NCBI GenBank assembly: GCA_030248065.1
Contig: JASAMV010002781.1
Location: 30,559-94,558, forward strand
Direction: 5' to 3'
DNA from: Rhynchonema sp. JSB1_4
Taxonomy: Eukaryota > Nematoda > Chromadorea > Monhysterida > Xyalidae
Length of the DNA stretch: 64,000 bases
A program made the position numbers and the translations under genes. A model generated the notes under the pieces. It ran no database searches. It saw only the letters and a list, made by a program, of their open reading frames with translations, and was not told the origin of the DNA. This document shows positions 24,901 through 36,737 of the stretch, piece after piece; positions within the stretch are counted from its first letter, which is position 1, and every line of letters starts with the position of its first letter.

Positions 24901-27900
24901 CAATGAGATGTGATGTAAGTCCGTTAAAAGCCGCTCGTATGTCAATATTTGCAACACTCGCAACATCACTGCGCCAGCAAGCCTAGTGAATTGATACATA
25001 CACACATACGGACACCACAAACAGAATACGGCCGTGTTTACCGAGTGAAAAGACGCAAGTTTTCAAACATCAACAAATAGAACAATGATGCACAGTGTAC
25101 GTACATGGGTAATGTGAAAAGTGAATCCGACCAAAAAACACCGACCTTCTTGGCTGAAATTCGAGTCAATTTGGTGAGGCATGCGAACTTCGGTGCGCGA
25201 CACAAAACTCGGCTGTGTGACTGAACCTGTAATCGAAAACATTCAGTCACAAAAAAGCAAACGAATAAATCAGAGCACTAAGAGAGCACGCATCAAACAC
25301 AGACTCTCCGTGTTTGCAACTGGCCAAAAAAACTGATCTCAAAAAAGTGCAGAGAGAAGTTTGATGTGGTATGGTTTAATAAGGATACACGCAACACATA
25401 CACATGCTGCAAAGATGTAACATCCATTACACGACAACTGCTGCGTTGCAATGCTAAAGCACAGCAAAAATAATAATCCGCCCATTAATCCCTTAAAACG
25501 AAATACACTAACCAATGGTGTCAGCAAAGAACGCACGTCGCTGCTCGCTGATTGGTCGATTTGAATTGTAATCTGCTCGCTGATTGGCCGTAAGCGGCGT
25601 TGAGGTACTGGGCTCAGCGCCACGTTGCTCCGGTGTGGTGTTCTTCATTGACGTCATTGGTGTTTTGTACGCTGACATTGGCGTGCCATCATCGCCCGTG
25701 CCTGGAACGGGAGCCGAATGATGCGTGAAGCGAATCGGCACAAAAGCTCGCTCGCGTGACCAATTGTTGAAATCAAAAACGTTCCAAGTGCAATATACAA
25801 TCGAATATTAAATTTTTCTGTAATTTGCAGGAAACATTTTGTTTTACTGTTTTCCAAATTCTCATTTGACCACACAAACAATATCGCTCTCTTTCTTCAA
25901 ACACAGACTTCTTCAGTCAATTTCTCCGGCTTTAACCCAAACTCCTCCCAGATGTGATGTGACACCAAAAAAACTACGAGAAGCCACAGCAATCACTGCG
26001 AATCGAGTTTGCGCAAACGCCCCAGCAGCCAGCCTGTAGCTCCCATTTCACCTTACGTATTCATGTTGTTGGACAGTGCTGATGTTTCATTACCATCGTG
26101 AAACTGTGATGCTCAGCTTTATTGTTTACAGGAACCTGCCACATAGCTCTCGTGCGTTTGCATTGACCTGGCACTGGAGGTGCAAAAACAAAAACAAAAA
26201 AAAACAAACCTTCATGTTTGCTGCCGCGTGGCGCCGGCGATGGCGTTTTATGGCAATCGTCAGCACGATTTTCAATCGGTGTGAGAAATGGATGGATGTT
26301 CGGCTCGGCCGATGCGCGCTGCAAAATCAGTTAAACCTCTTTTGCGAACGAAACGCGTGGACCCGACCATCTTGTTCACTCACTATGAAGAATATTCAGT
26401 TTGTGGAGTACCGCGTGGGAGCATGGGTGGCCGTCATAAAGGACAAGACAAAGACGACAAATTCAAGAAGTCTTCGAAACAAAAGCGACAATCTGGACAA
26501 CAACCTAAACGGGTACCTAAATTAGGTAAATCTAGAATCCGGAAAGAATTTGCATGCAAAAATACAAAACATTTCCGGACTCCGGAAATAACGCAATAAT
26601 TTGCATGCAAAATTGTCGGCAATATTGTCTGTGTTGTCTGGCAATATTTCCGGTTTCCGGCTTTAACCTAAGGCCGCCCTTATATCAATTAATTTTACTG
26701 ATGATTCGTTCACTGCACAGATAGATGGATTCCCTACATCGAGGTTTGAATGTGCACATGAACTTTTAAAAAAAAACAACATTTCGCCAGTAAAACTGGC
26801 CAAGAGAAACAACGCAACCGCTCCAGCTCCATCTCGACACCCCACCCGCTAAATATTTTGCATGAGCTGCAAGATCTTGGCAAATGAGCCAGCAATGGGC
26901 CACTAGAATTTCAGGGAGCCAGTACTCAAGTAAGAACGAGCCACCAATGGGCCACTGGCGCATTTTGAAAAAAAAACCCTGACCCCACCTTTTCAGCAAC
27001 CCCATTAGCGACAACGCTTTTGACAGCGGCAACCTTTGTTCGGTGCATCTCGACGGCGAGCACTGGTCGTTTGTTCAATTTTTCGATGTCGACCGGATTT
27101 AAACTGAATTTTGGTGGCTGAAATGACAAAAATAATTTACACCGGAACAAAAACAACAAGACAAGAATTTTAAATAAAAATCTTTTTCTAAATTTTTAAC
27201 CTTTCTGTGATCCCCGCTGAGCCAAGCCTTCGCTGAACAGCCGGGTATCTGACCAACGGTATCCGGGTACAGTTCGGGAATGAAATTGCGATATGTCTGC
27301 AAAATAATAGGAAAATTGAAATTGATTGGAAAAACTAACAGAATGAGTTGGTCTGGTCATATGAAGACATCAAATTTCTCCTGTGAACAAACATATTGTG
27401 CATGTATCACACAGTGTGTGACTCATCAAATTATCGCGCATAACACCCAGAATATACGTGGACGGTGTTGTGACAATATTATAACGCCCAAAAACTTGCT
27501 CATCGATCGCTACACTACATGCACAGCGGAGTGCGCAGCAAAACAAGCAGACAAACCCATTTCAACAGCGGATGGATGGAATAAAAGAGTGAGTAACGCC
27601 GCGCGCCAAAACGAGACAATTGTCCTGTCAGTTACTTCACAAAATGTGCGCGCATGCACTGATAAGTGGATTGGATTGAAAGTGGGATGTTCGGCTTACA
27701 GGCAAAACCGCACTCATATGTATATGTGTCGTATAAGATAAACATAATGTAAACAGACAGACATGGGCATGTGTACTTGCAAAATGTCACTTCCGAAATG
27801 GGCGAACAAGTATTATTACATTCGAGATATTGTAAATTGTTTTAGACGTCCGATCCAAAAGTTTTTCACAAGCATCCGTTTCAGTGGGAGCGCGGCCTTC

Positions 27901-30900
27901 AAACTGCGAACACCGCAGCAAAGCATTTAGGTATTTTTTTCAAAACAAGTGGTGCACTAAAGATTGATTACACACCAGCCAGCCCGTACAAAGTGCTTGT
28001 TGAGCATGCAATGCACAGCAGGTAAACGTTCTACAAAGTGCTTTTTAATAAAATGTCCATTGTTTTTCTGACTACATAGGTATCCGGTCAGCAAAAAATT
28101 ACATTTATGCCAGTAGATTAGACCTTACGCGCAATTATGTGGCGCAACAATGCGCAGTTAGGTGACAGAAGCATGCGCAATAAAAAAATAAACGACACAC
28201 AATCAGTCCATTAAAGTTCCACTGCTATTGATTGAATTACTGACTCTGACACACTAATAAGCCTAATAAGCGGTCGACAATAGGCAAGTAAAAAGATCAA
28301 AAGGCATTTTCCAGCAACAACTTTTATCTCACCACTATTCTATCAATAAATAAACTCACCCTTCTCGGCACAATACACGGAATAGGTATCACACTCTGTT
28401 TGCCTGTGAGCCACAGTCGCTGCACTTCGCCTGCCATCACGTTCATTTGCGTTTTCGGACTCAGACAGGCACCCACAGTCTGTTCATTCGAATAGCCGTC
28501 CATGCAGACTGCAAACAATAATAAATTTCATCATCATCAACGGCTCCTCCGTCATCATTTGTACCCAACGTCGAACGAAAACTCTTTTTTCTTGCCAGTC
28601 AGAAAGAAAACAATCTGCCTGCTGTGTAATAAGATAAACCGAAATGTGACATTTTCGCTCACTGTGGGGAACATTCACCATGTCGAGCAACACGGGACAT
28701 GAGCGATAAATTGGGTACCAAACCGTCGCTTCATACTTTCATTGTATGGCCGGTCATAAAAAAGCGGTCACTGGACGTCCAAAGACCACATACCCATTAT
28801 CTTCAGAAAAACTTGAAACGCACCCGGGCCGAGCAAGCCGTTCCGTGAATTGTCCAGAATTTCCATCAGTCGGAACGATTTGCTGCCTTTTCCACACAAA
28901 AACAACAGCCGCGTATCGGAATCGAAGAGTGGAATGAGCAGGCTGCAAGATTTGGAAATTATTTTTTTTGGCATCTTAGCCTTCAAAATACTTGATCAAC
29001 CGCAATCAATAAAATAAAAATAAATGACACGAATATGATATATGTGATAATAATGTGATATAATATATGATCATAAAAAAACAAACCCAGTTGAAGTGTC
29101 GAATTCCTGTCGATGCACCGGACCACCACCGAGATCGTTTGCGTCAAATAAGAGAATTTCTTGGCATTTTTTCTGCAAAATAAAGATGTGTTCAGTGTTG
29201 ACACTAAAAAAACAGCACAAACACCGAAACGAGACACGCGCACATACTTCGGTAAAACCTGAGGTCAAATATTTATCACAACCATCCAGGTACAGAATGC
29301 GACCCTCACGTCCTCGGCCACCGTGCGACGGAATTTTCTGCAACTTTGTTTATGTTGAAGCATAAATCGTCAAATTTTAGTGGTATTGGTGCCTGGTGGT
29401 ATATAATCTGCCAAAACACGAACCTTAAGTAGCCTAAAGAGACGTTCTGATACCTAAATTAGGGCCAAAGCCACTAAAAAGGCGTGAATTTCGTGCGGCA
29501 CCCAAACTCAAAACTTCCAAGTACCAGATTTTAATTTTCATTTGGTAAAAACACTGTGACCTGAATGGCAGCCTGACTAGTGCGCACATCATACACGGAC
29601 ACATTCTGGTTCACGTCCAACACAGCCAGTCGCACGCCGTCACTGTCCCAGGCCATCGATAGTGGTCGCGATTCGAGATCGGTCATTTCTGTGACGGTAA
29701 AGTGAAGAGAGGTGGATGTCAAAATCTGAGCCCAATCGTTGTCGTGTAATTATGGACTGAAAAGTTTCTATTATAGTTGCATTACAAATCAGTGCTGAAA
29801 ATTTCCCGAGAATACGCCAATGATCGATCAGTTCAAGTTGTGAACGCAGCGAATTGTCAAGTTTGCCCGCACCAACCATAAACGGTGGTTTGATTGATCA
29901 GATCGAGTACGCCAACAGCCGAACTATTGTAGCCGACCGCCAGTACGTCCGTTGCCGTTGTGTGTGGCGCCAAACACGTCGCCCCGGCGTTGTTCAACAG
30001 ACGGACGCGACCGCTTGGCGTCGAGGAACAGAATGGCTGCTCGTTAATGGCGTCGCTGTTGTTTGACGAGCACATCGAATCGATACGCCACACTTTCACC
30101 TGTGTGTGTGTGGGTGTGTGTCAAACAAGTCACAATGTCCCGGGATGTCAGGACTTTACCCATTTTTTGTTGCTCGATTTCTCTTGCACAACCGAGTAGC
30201 TAGACACTCGAAACCTGGCCGATTTTGATGTCAAAAAAAGCTAATCTCGATTCTGAGCTGAGCACAGTCCCAAGTACATACATATACCCTGAAACATCTT
30301 CATCTTCAGATATTTAAGAAAAACAACAAAAAAACGGAGAAAGAAACGCAGTGTGTAAGCGTAGGGGAACCCAAAACAAGCATTTTGGGCACATGTTTTC
30401 TGTATAACTGACATCGTGCACGTGTTTTATAGTGGTAATTAACTAATGCTATGCCAAAACAAGCAATTACGGGGACTTTTACCGTGATTGATTCCGGTTT
30501 TGAAAAAGTTTGTCCCTTATTCTGAAGAATATGCCGGATTTGCGATGCTGAATCATAAATCTGAAGATGAAGAGAGCTGATGCAGCTCAAAGAACCAAAG
30601 ATGCCTTTCTCAGATCACTGACACATCCTCACATCAGAAATAAGAAATTAATCAGAAGGCCATAGCCACTTTCCTACTCAAGCTAACCTCGTCTTCATCG
30701 CGACAGCATGTGATCAGGACATTCTTCTCATACGGCATAAATTTGAGATCGGCTACTTCGGCTGCAATATTGTGAAGAACACTGAATCTTATCCAGGTTT
30801 TTTTCAAAATGGCCCAGTGGTCCATTGGTGGCTCGCCAATGAGTCACCATTAGAGGCAAAAAAACATAACTTTATCACATTCAAACCTGTGTTTAAATCT

Positions 30901-33203
30901 ACCAAGTGCAGTTAGTAACAAAACAGACGAATTTGATGATCAAAAACAAACACAAACTTGAATGGGCGCAGATAACCGACAGGTCATTACGCGTGTATCG
31001 GCCGCGCGCATCAACGGGCACAATTCCGATTTTGCCACCTAAAACGAAAACAGAAAATCAAATCAAAACATAATGATTTCCAGAAACGGTAATCAGTACG
31101 TGATTAAAGCAAACCTTCGGCATCAATTTCAAAAGCAACAAAATCTGTGCTGCAGTCGATTCCGTTATTGGTGCCGGATGATGAGACGGGAACGTCGAAA
31201 AGTGTGGCCTGAAAATACATGTATTGTTGTAGTTGCGGCTTTTGGGAAAGGTCAGGTAAGATCGGGTCGCGGTTTGTCACTTAACTCGCACCGAAGAGGC
31301 CTGGCACCTCGCCCGTCCGTGAAAACAGGCCGAAACGGGCAAAACTCACTTTCCGAAGACGCAGAATGTGACATTTTGGTGTTTATTTCGTGTGAAAACA
31401 CTTGAATTCAGTAACTTGAGCCAAAACTGATCCAAATGAGCAAAAATTTGTCTGTTTTTGGCCCAAAAACTAGGTGTTGAGTGTCGGTTTTTTTTCAAAA
31501 ACTAGATGTCGGGTCCTCGGGAGTCGGGTTTATTTGGAACTGTCGGGGTCGGCTTTTTTTCTCAGATGTCGGGTTGGTTGGTTTATTGCTCTCAGTGACG
31601 CATAAAACCATGCACGTAAATTAGTGATAGAAGCACAGTTACAAGACCGGGTGGGACAATTACGGAAATGAAAATAGTTACAACACTGGTTATAACAAAA
31701 CCACAGCAAATAAAAGCTACAAAAAGCGCCAAGGAGAGAGAAAGATCACGGACATCAGGACAGATCACAGGACATGTTAGCAGAACTGAAAATTATGCAT
31801 TAATCCTCGTCCTCGTCAAACGACAAATGTCGGGCTCAGAGGGCGCATATAGGGATCAGTCCATATTGTCAACAGTCCAGAACAGATGGTGGGTTGGTGA
31901 TTGTCCGTCACTTCCGTGTACCACCATTTAGCGACGTGGCTGGCGTCCCCAGGCTGACGTGAATGCGTATCGAACGAGACATCGCCATATCCACCTCGTT
32001 GACCGCATCCGGACGCGGTGGCGATAGAGCCTCAGATGTCGGGTGTCGGGTGTCTGTCGGGTACAGTGGTGTAGCTACCCAGGCGGGGCGGCAACCTACT
32101 GTACCACCAAAAATGTGGGGCGGCAACCTACCTACTGTACCGGCCGAGCTGGGGGGAACAAAAATTTTTAGGTCTAAATAGTGATGAAAATGTGCTCTAA
32201 AACGCTAGTTTCGCGCGCAGCGCGCGATTTCTCGCCTATTTGGAGTGAAAAATACCGATTTTATACCATTTTGAGCCAAAAATCGCAACTTACTGAACCA
32301 GCCGCCGGGCGGCGACCTACCTACTGTACCAGGATCAGGATGGAGCGTCAACCTACCTACCTACTGTACCTAGGGGGGGACCACCACCTCCTCCCGCTCC
32401 TACATCAGTGGTCGGGTACCCCCGACCTCTAACCCCACCTGGCACCTCGCCCGTCTGTGAAAACAGGCCGAAACGGGCAAAACTCACTGCTGTTACATCA
32501 TTAACGATCGGGCCGGAGGGACATTTAGGAGTTTGCTATCCGGCACTAGTTCTTCCGCTCGGCCCGGTGCCAAAATTCAAGCCACCCCAACGCGATGATT
32601 TTGGACTCGAGCGAGCCCAATTCTCCAAAACTTTGCACGGGTGCATAGTTCATCAGAGCCAGGGGTACACTGGTCATAAAGAACGTTTTTTTATTTTTCG
32701 TGGAAAAAACGGTTTTGTTCCGAAAAAAAAACGTTTTTTTCAAATATTTTTCCAGTACTTAAGAACGTAATTTCGAAAAATGTAACAATTTCGAAGTGAC
32801 GAGAGTGTTCTTGAAGACTGTTGAAGTCAGTCAAAAACACTTGTTTTACACGCTTTTTAGCCCATTTTGGGACGGTTAATTTTCGTGCTCGAGCCACTTT
32901 TTCACTAAAATCGAAAAACTCATCAGTTTTGCATTACAATTTTTGGAAAAATTGGAATAAAGTACCGATATTTTTCCGATCAAAAACCGAAAAGGTACCC
33001 ACGGAAAATTAAATGGAAAAGTGTTCGGGTCTACGAAAAAAAAGGGTTTTTTTTCGGTTTTTTGCAGAAAAGAAAAAAACAATACGCATTCAATGTCAAC
33101 ATACCACCAAACCAAAGTAAAAAAGCTGCCAGACACCCACCTCTTTTTTGGGCAATGTTGGATTCGTGTTCTTGAACTTTGACGTTTTGTACCGCCAAGC
33201 CAT
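14797..33203 (-). CDS. Coronin-7 / pod-1, tandem beta-propeller protein
   Basis: Complete gene, 32 exons, about 1309 residues by my phase-consistent reading (3930 nt, divisible by three). Coronin-7 proteins bind F-actin or act in Golgi trafficking and polarity, depending on the animal. The start MAWRYKTSKFKN closely resembles fly pod1, and the ATG context CGAAAATGG is good. Order: propeller 1 (about residues 1-420), low-complexity linker (about 420-710), a second propeller opening with SKYRH (about 710-1110), then a Lys/Ser/Pro-rich tail ending GVDPNEWHD, matching the acidic Asp/Trp C terminus of coronin-7. The length exceeds fly pod1 because of the linker and tail. Introns range from under 100 nt to about 3 kb and hold many repeats. 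One 67-nt candidate exon breaks the frame and is left out. Identity is very secure. Individual boundaries are mostly good. Confidence 0.95.
15635..15751. mobile_element. Small palindromic MITE in a coronin-7 intron
   Basis: About 117 bp with ends TTGTAAAGTGGTTAACGC and complement. It fills most of the 174-nt intron 15618-15791. Without it the intron would be about 57 nt. Flanks TA and TTA leave the exact duplication ambiguous. Confidence 0.7.
16530..20913 (-). other. Coronin-7 exons for the second beta-propeller
   Basis: Exons: 16530-16665, 16769-16843, 16920-17051, 17576-17714, 17976-18064, 18256-18360, 18867-19012, 19243-19263, 19354-19443, 19826-19934, 20615-20716, 20825-20913. All phases join. 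Family marks include SKYRH at the repeat entry, VTDMQWSPHDPNILAVG (a WD-type blade), VLWLTAKGDSTVHMYEL, and VEFARAWRLT...TLEPIHFKVPRV leading to FPPALVTW. The exon at 19243-19263 is only 21 nt. Intronic copies of a short repeat containing GGCTAGCTAGC sit near 16461 and 20343, with a related copy near 20563. Confidence 0.9.
21692..21758 (-). other. Optional or cryptic coronin-7 exon, 67 nt
   Basis: A strong pyrimidine-tract acceptor (CTTTAG) opens 67 nt that read SPADLVLPAAKSKSPPAK-like sequence and end at GCA|gtcagt. Entering needs phase 2, but the preceding exon's strong donor (CCG|gtgagt) leaves phase 0. Including it would therefore frameshift unless a weak upstream donor is used. It could be an alternative poison exon or decayed. 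Confidence 0.3.
22090..25145 (-). other. Longest uninterrupted coronin-7 intron
   Basis: This interval of about 3 kb lies between linker exons. I see no repeat family with recognisable ends and no RNA gene. A minus-strand open frame at 23275-23532 (about 85 codons) has balanced composition but no recognisable domain and no clear splice context. I do not call it a gene. Confidence 0.5.
26510..26679. mobile_element. Degenerate PIF/Harbinger-like MITE
   Basis: The right end TTTAACCTAAGGCCGCCC followed by TTA resembles the TTA-target GGGCGG-ended elements at 41767 and 49835. The interior has inverted TTTCCGG/CCGGAAA and TTTGCATGCAAA motifs, as at 51031-51209. The left end is too diverged to place exactly. 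Confidence 0.4.
26989..33203 (-). other. Coronin-7 exons for the first beta-propeller
   Basis: Exons: 26989-27117, 27201-27296, 28360-28508, 28794-28942, 29087-29172, 29248-29337, 29561-29688, 29877-30099, 30688-30761, 30958-31038, 31115-31208, 33141-33203. Family marks: MAWRYKTSKFKN, HS-EVADLKFMPYEKNVLITCC, VKVWRI, LSMAWDSDGVRLAV, DTSTGLLIPLFDSDT (the hallmark coronin DTSTG blade), GKGSKSFRLMEI, and YRNFIPELYPDT at the propeller exit. The first intron (31209-33140) is about 1.9 kb and full of repeats. Confidence 0.92.
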
Positions 33204-33663
33204 TTTCGGTTTGTCAGGAGAGGGCGCGAATCGCAATTAGGAATGTGTGTGCGTTGTTTGTCGTCGCTTTTAAATATAAATAGAAAGAAATTTGGGGGGT
33301 CGCTCTTTGTCTCAGGTCGTTGTCGTCGATTCGTTTTTAGCTGTTCTCGTTCGCGGATGGCGGGCACCAACGACCTACGTTTGAAGTTGATTTGGCAGCA
33401 GTGCTGTGGCTGGGGGCATGTGTACTGTGTAGCATAGTAGTGGCAGGGGGGGGGGGTTACCCCCTCTCAGTACTTACCTACCACAAAACCCGAGGGGGGG
33501 TTGGGGGGTTGAGTACTTACCTCTCACAACTCAAAATCATACCTCTCACAAGCAATTTTCTACCTTTTTAAGGCGAAAATCGGTGCTTTTCGACCTTATT
33601 TTCCCAAAAATCGCGCGCTCCGCGCGCAACCCGCCCATAATACCTATTGTTAGGCGATTTTCG

Positions 33664-34180
33664 GCGAAAACACTGCCCTGGGCAACCCCGGAGGTGACCG
33701 GAGTCCACCCAGAAACAGCGTCACCGACCCGAACCCGTTGTGACCGTCCACTTAGGTAGGAAGATACCCAAGTGAGTAAATGACGGGGGAAACCGTAGTG
33801 CTGAAGTTTTTGCAGCAGCGGCAGAGTAGGGGACAGTGTCAAAAGCCTTTTGGCTATCTAGGTAGATGATGTCCACTGCGCTCCCTCGCTCTAACGCTGT
33901 TGTCCGTCCAGTGTGACATGCAGCAAGCAGCATAGAAGTTGGGCCTCCACAGAGCGACCAGGTATAAAACCGAATTGGGAGGGAGATAATAAATTGTGTT
34001 TTTGAAGATGGGCCATAACCTTTGAATTTACAAAGGACTCCAAAAGTTTGCAAGGGGAGGAGGTAAGGGAAATAGGACGATATTTTGTGACACTTTTAGG
34101 GAATTTTTCCTTTGATAATGGCTCTGATACAGTAGGTATCCCCCCTCCGAGCCCGGTACAATAGGTATCCCCCCTCCAGA
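33664..34180 (-). mobile_element. Broken non-LTR retrotransposon reverse transcriptase
   Basis: The minus strand encodes, in order but in shifted frames, YRPISLTSSPCKLLE, QFGFIPGRS, VDIIYLDSQKAFDTVP, HLLTWVSSYLSGRSQRV and SGVAQGS. These are the fingers and palm motifs of a CR1/Jockey-type LINE reverse transcriptase. The catalytic YADD region, endonuclease and 3' tail are absent. At least two frameshifts make it non-functional. It stops abruptly in the CGCG-repeat sequence, which probably truncated it. Confidence 0.85.
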
Positions 34181-35340
34181 GTACCTCCAACCAGTGGTGC
34201 AGCTACCCAGGCGGGGCGGCAACCTACTGTACCACCCAAAATGCGGGGCGGCAACCTACCTACTGTACCAGCCGAGCTAGGGGGGGTCGTACCACTTGGG
34301 GGGGGGTCATCTGGAAACCGAAATTTTTTATGTCTAAATACTGAAGAAAATGTGGCCTAAAACACTAATTTCGCGCGCATCGCGCGATTTTTCGCCTATT
34401 TACAGACAAATATGCTAATTTTATGCAATTTTAAGCCAAAAATGAATGTTTTGGGTGAAAAGTTAGGTGGGGCGGCAACCTACCTACTGTACCAGGAGAG
34501 GGGCGGTAACCTATACTTGCGTATTTTTCCGCAAAATATATTTTTGGAAAAAAAACCATTTTTTTTCCGGAAAAAAAACCGTTTTTTTTCCAAATATTTT
34601 TCCAGTACTTAAGGATACCCATGGTCCAAAAACGCCTATTTTGGATAAAATTTTGTCTGGAAATGGCCTGAAACAGGCTAAAAATGCACCTGGAGATTAA
34701 AAAGTGCTCATTTTGAACTGTTTAGCACCGATTTACATTGGTTTTGACAACATCCTTTCGCAACCTTTGAAAATATTTCGGAAATTTTTGGAAAAAAAAC
34801 GGTTTTTTTTCCAAAAGTTGCCACTTGGAAAAATTTCCGGAAAAATAAAAACGTATTTTTCCGGGCCTCGGAAAAAAAACGGTTTTTTTTCGGTTTTTTT
34901 TCCGGAAAAAAAACGGTTTTTTTTCCGGCCCGCAAGTATACGGTAACCTACCTACTGTACCAGGCGAAGGGGCGGCAACCTACCTACGGTACCTTGGGGC
35001 AGTGCTGTGGCTACTTTTGCGGGGCGGGTAGGGTACATAGGTGGAAAAATCCGGGGCGGGTAGGGGGGTAGTGTACCTGGGATCTTGGGGGGGGGGGAAA
35101 TCCGGTTTGGGGGGGGGGGGGGGGGGGGAAGATTTTTCGGGACGGGTAGGGTACAACACAAGTTTTTTCGCGTGCCTGTGTTTATGTACTAAAAAGTACA
35201 TATATCGCGCGCAGCGCGAAATTTTTTGCACTTTTTAGGGTTTTCGGTCGAAATTTGGGCATTTTTGACCGAAAAATGGGCATTTTGGGGGTAAAAATCG
35301 GGGCGGGTAGGGTACCAGGGCGGGGCGGGTAGGGGGGTAG

Positions 35341-35730
35341 CAGTGTAGTTCCGGGGGGGGAGGGGGGTCCCCCCTCGGGTACGCTATCTCCCCCTCGGGT
35401 GGTACACTATCCCCCTATCTCCCCCTCCGGGTACACTATCTCCCCCATTTTTTGCCTAAAATGGCCATTTTTAGGCCTAAAATGGGCATTTTTAGGCCTA
35501 AAATGTGTGATTTTTAGGTCAATGTTCTCAAAAGTCGCCAAAATACCCTTTTTATGAAGAATTTTTTCCAAAAAGGGGCAAAAATAGGTCAAATTTTCTC
35601 CCTCAAAAAGTGACTTTTTCCCGAATTTGGGTCTCCCCCCCCCCTTCCCCCCCCTCGGGGGTACACTATCTCCCCCTCCGAAAAAAACGGGGGGTCCGCT
35701 ATCTCCCCCTCCGGACCAGGAACTACACTG
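35341..35730. mobile_element. CAGTGTAGTTCC-ended element with 15-bp flanking duplication
   Basis: 390 bp bounded by CAGTGTAGTTCC and GGAACTACACTG. The 15-mer CGGGTAGGGGGGTAG sits immediately on both sides (35326-35340 and 35731-35745). The interior has repeated CACTATCTCCCCCT and AATGGGCATTTTTAGGCC motifs. No coding capacity. Confidence 0.55.
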
Positions 35731-36737
35731 CGGGTAGGGGGGTAGCGTACCAGGCCGGGTAGGGTACCATTGGGGGGGACCCCCCCCCCCCCCCCACGCC
35801 CCAGCACTGCCTTGGGGGGGACCCCCCACCCCCCCCAGCCACACCATTGCTACATGCTACCTACTGTATCGGCCGAGCTAGGGGGGGGCGAACAAAAATT
35901 TTTAAGTCTAAATATTGATGAAAATGTTCTCTAAAACGCTCATTTCTAGCGTAGCGCGCGATTTTTCGCCTGTTTGGAGTGAAAAATAACGATTTCATAT
36001 ACCATTTTGAGCCAAAAATAGCAAGTTACTGTACCAGCCGCCGGGCGGCGACCTTACCAACTGTATGTACCAAAATGGAGCGCCAATCTACCTAACCTAC
36101 TGTACCTAGGGGGACCCCACCCCCTGCTGCACCATTGGTATTGTCTATCTGACAACTTTTCATGGAAAACAATGAATTTTCAACCAAAAAATAGGCTAAA
36201 AAAATCGCAAAAATTATGACAAAAATTGGGTTAAAATCTGAGCCAAAAATTCGGGCCGGGCCGGGCCGGAGCTTTGGGGGTGCGGGCCGGGCCGGGCCGG
36301 CGATGGGGGGGTTTGGGTCGGGCCGGGCCGGGCCGGGCCGGGCCGGAGATTTGGGGGCTCGGGCCGGGCCGGGCCGGCCAAACCCGGCCCGATTGCGACC
36401 TCTGGCGGCAACCTACCTACTGTACCTAGGGGGGACCCCCCTCCCACCCCCCCTCCTCAGCTACACCATTGCCTCCAACACAGTGTACTAGTGTACCTTG
36501 GTCGGGGAAATTAGTGTACCTTAGGGGGGTCCCCCTTCCCCCCCCCCACCCAGGAACTGCACTGGACACGAATAAATGCGATTACAAGCGAAAAAACATC
36601 CTTTTCAAACCCGTTTTTAGTGGTAAATGAATGGCATGATTAATCCTCCTCTCTCCCTCTGTTTTCTTTTCCGTTCAATTTAATCTCTCAGTTTTTCAAA
36701 TAAATCTTCTTGCGGCTTTTGTATCCGCGTCAGCGTA

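Larger units (their letters stand above)
21450..26318 (-). other. Coronin-7 exons for the inter-propeller linker
   Basis: Exons: 21450-21597, 21923-22089, 25146-25226, 25513-25746, 26210-26318. They encode Ser/Thr/Pro/Asn-rich, probably disordered sequence (for example SPNNNNGSADKKR and TPMTSMKNTTPE). Boundaries rest on phase continuity rather than conservation. The acceptor of 25513-25746 is atypical (GCGAG|CT). Confidence 0.75.
32060..36560. repeat. GC-rich nested repeat block with CGCG palindromes
   Basis: Repeated modules share CCAGGCGGGGCGGCAACC, CTACTGTACC and a core TCGCGCGCAGCGCGCGA. The core appears near 32211, 34374, 35208 and 35948, with a variant in reverse near 33612. Module ends resemble CAGTGGTGTAGCTA or CAGTGTAGTTCC, with G/C homopolymers just inside. 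Copies are inserted in one another and in both orientations. One segment (36250-36380) is a GGGCC repeat. Ends of the CAGTG type recall hAT-like non-autonomous elements, but I could not find clean target duplications for most. The block starts in coronin intron 1 and extends past its first exon. Confidence 0.7.

Noticed and set aside
31908..32126. Minus-strand frame reading EALSPPRPDAVNEVDMAMS... as an upstream coronin exon
   Set aside because: Coronin exon 33141-33203 already joins 31115-31208 in phase with good homology. This frame has no convincing splice sites and adjoins the CGCG repeat block.
33546..34222. Reverse-transcriptase frames considered as a live retrotransposon
   Set aside because: At least two frameshifts, missing catalytic YADD region, no endonuclease and no 3' tail.
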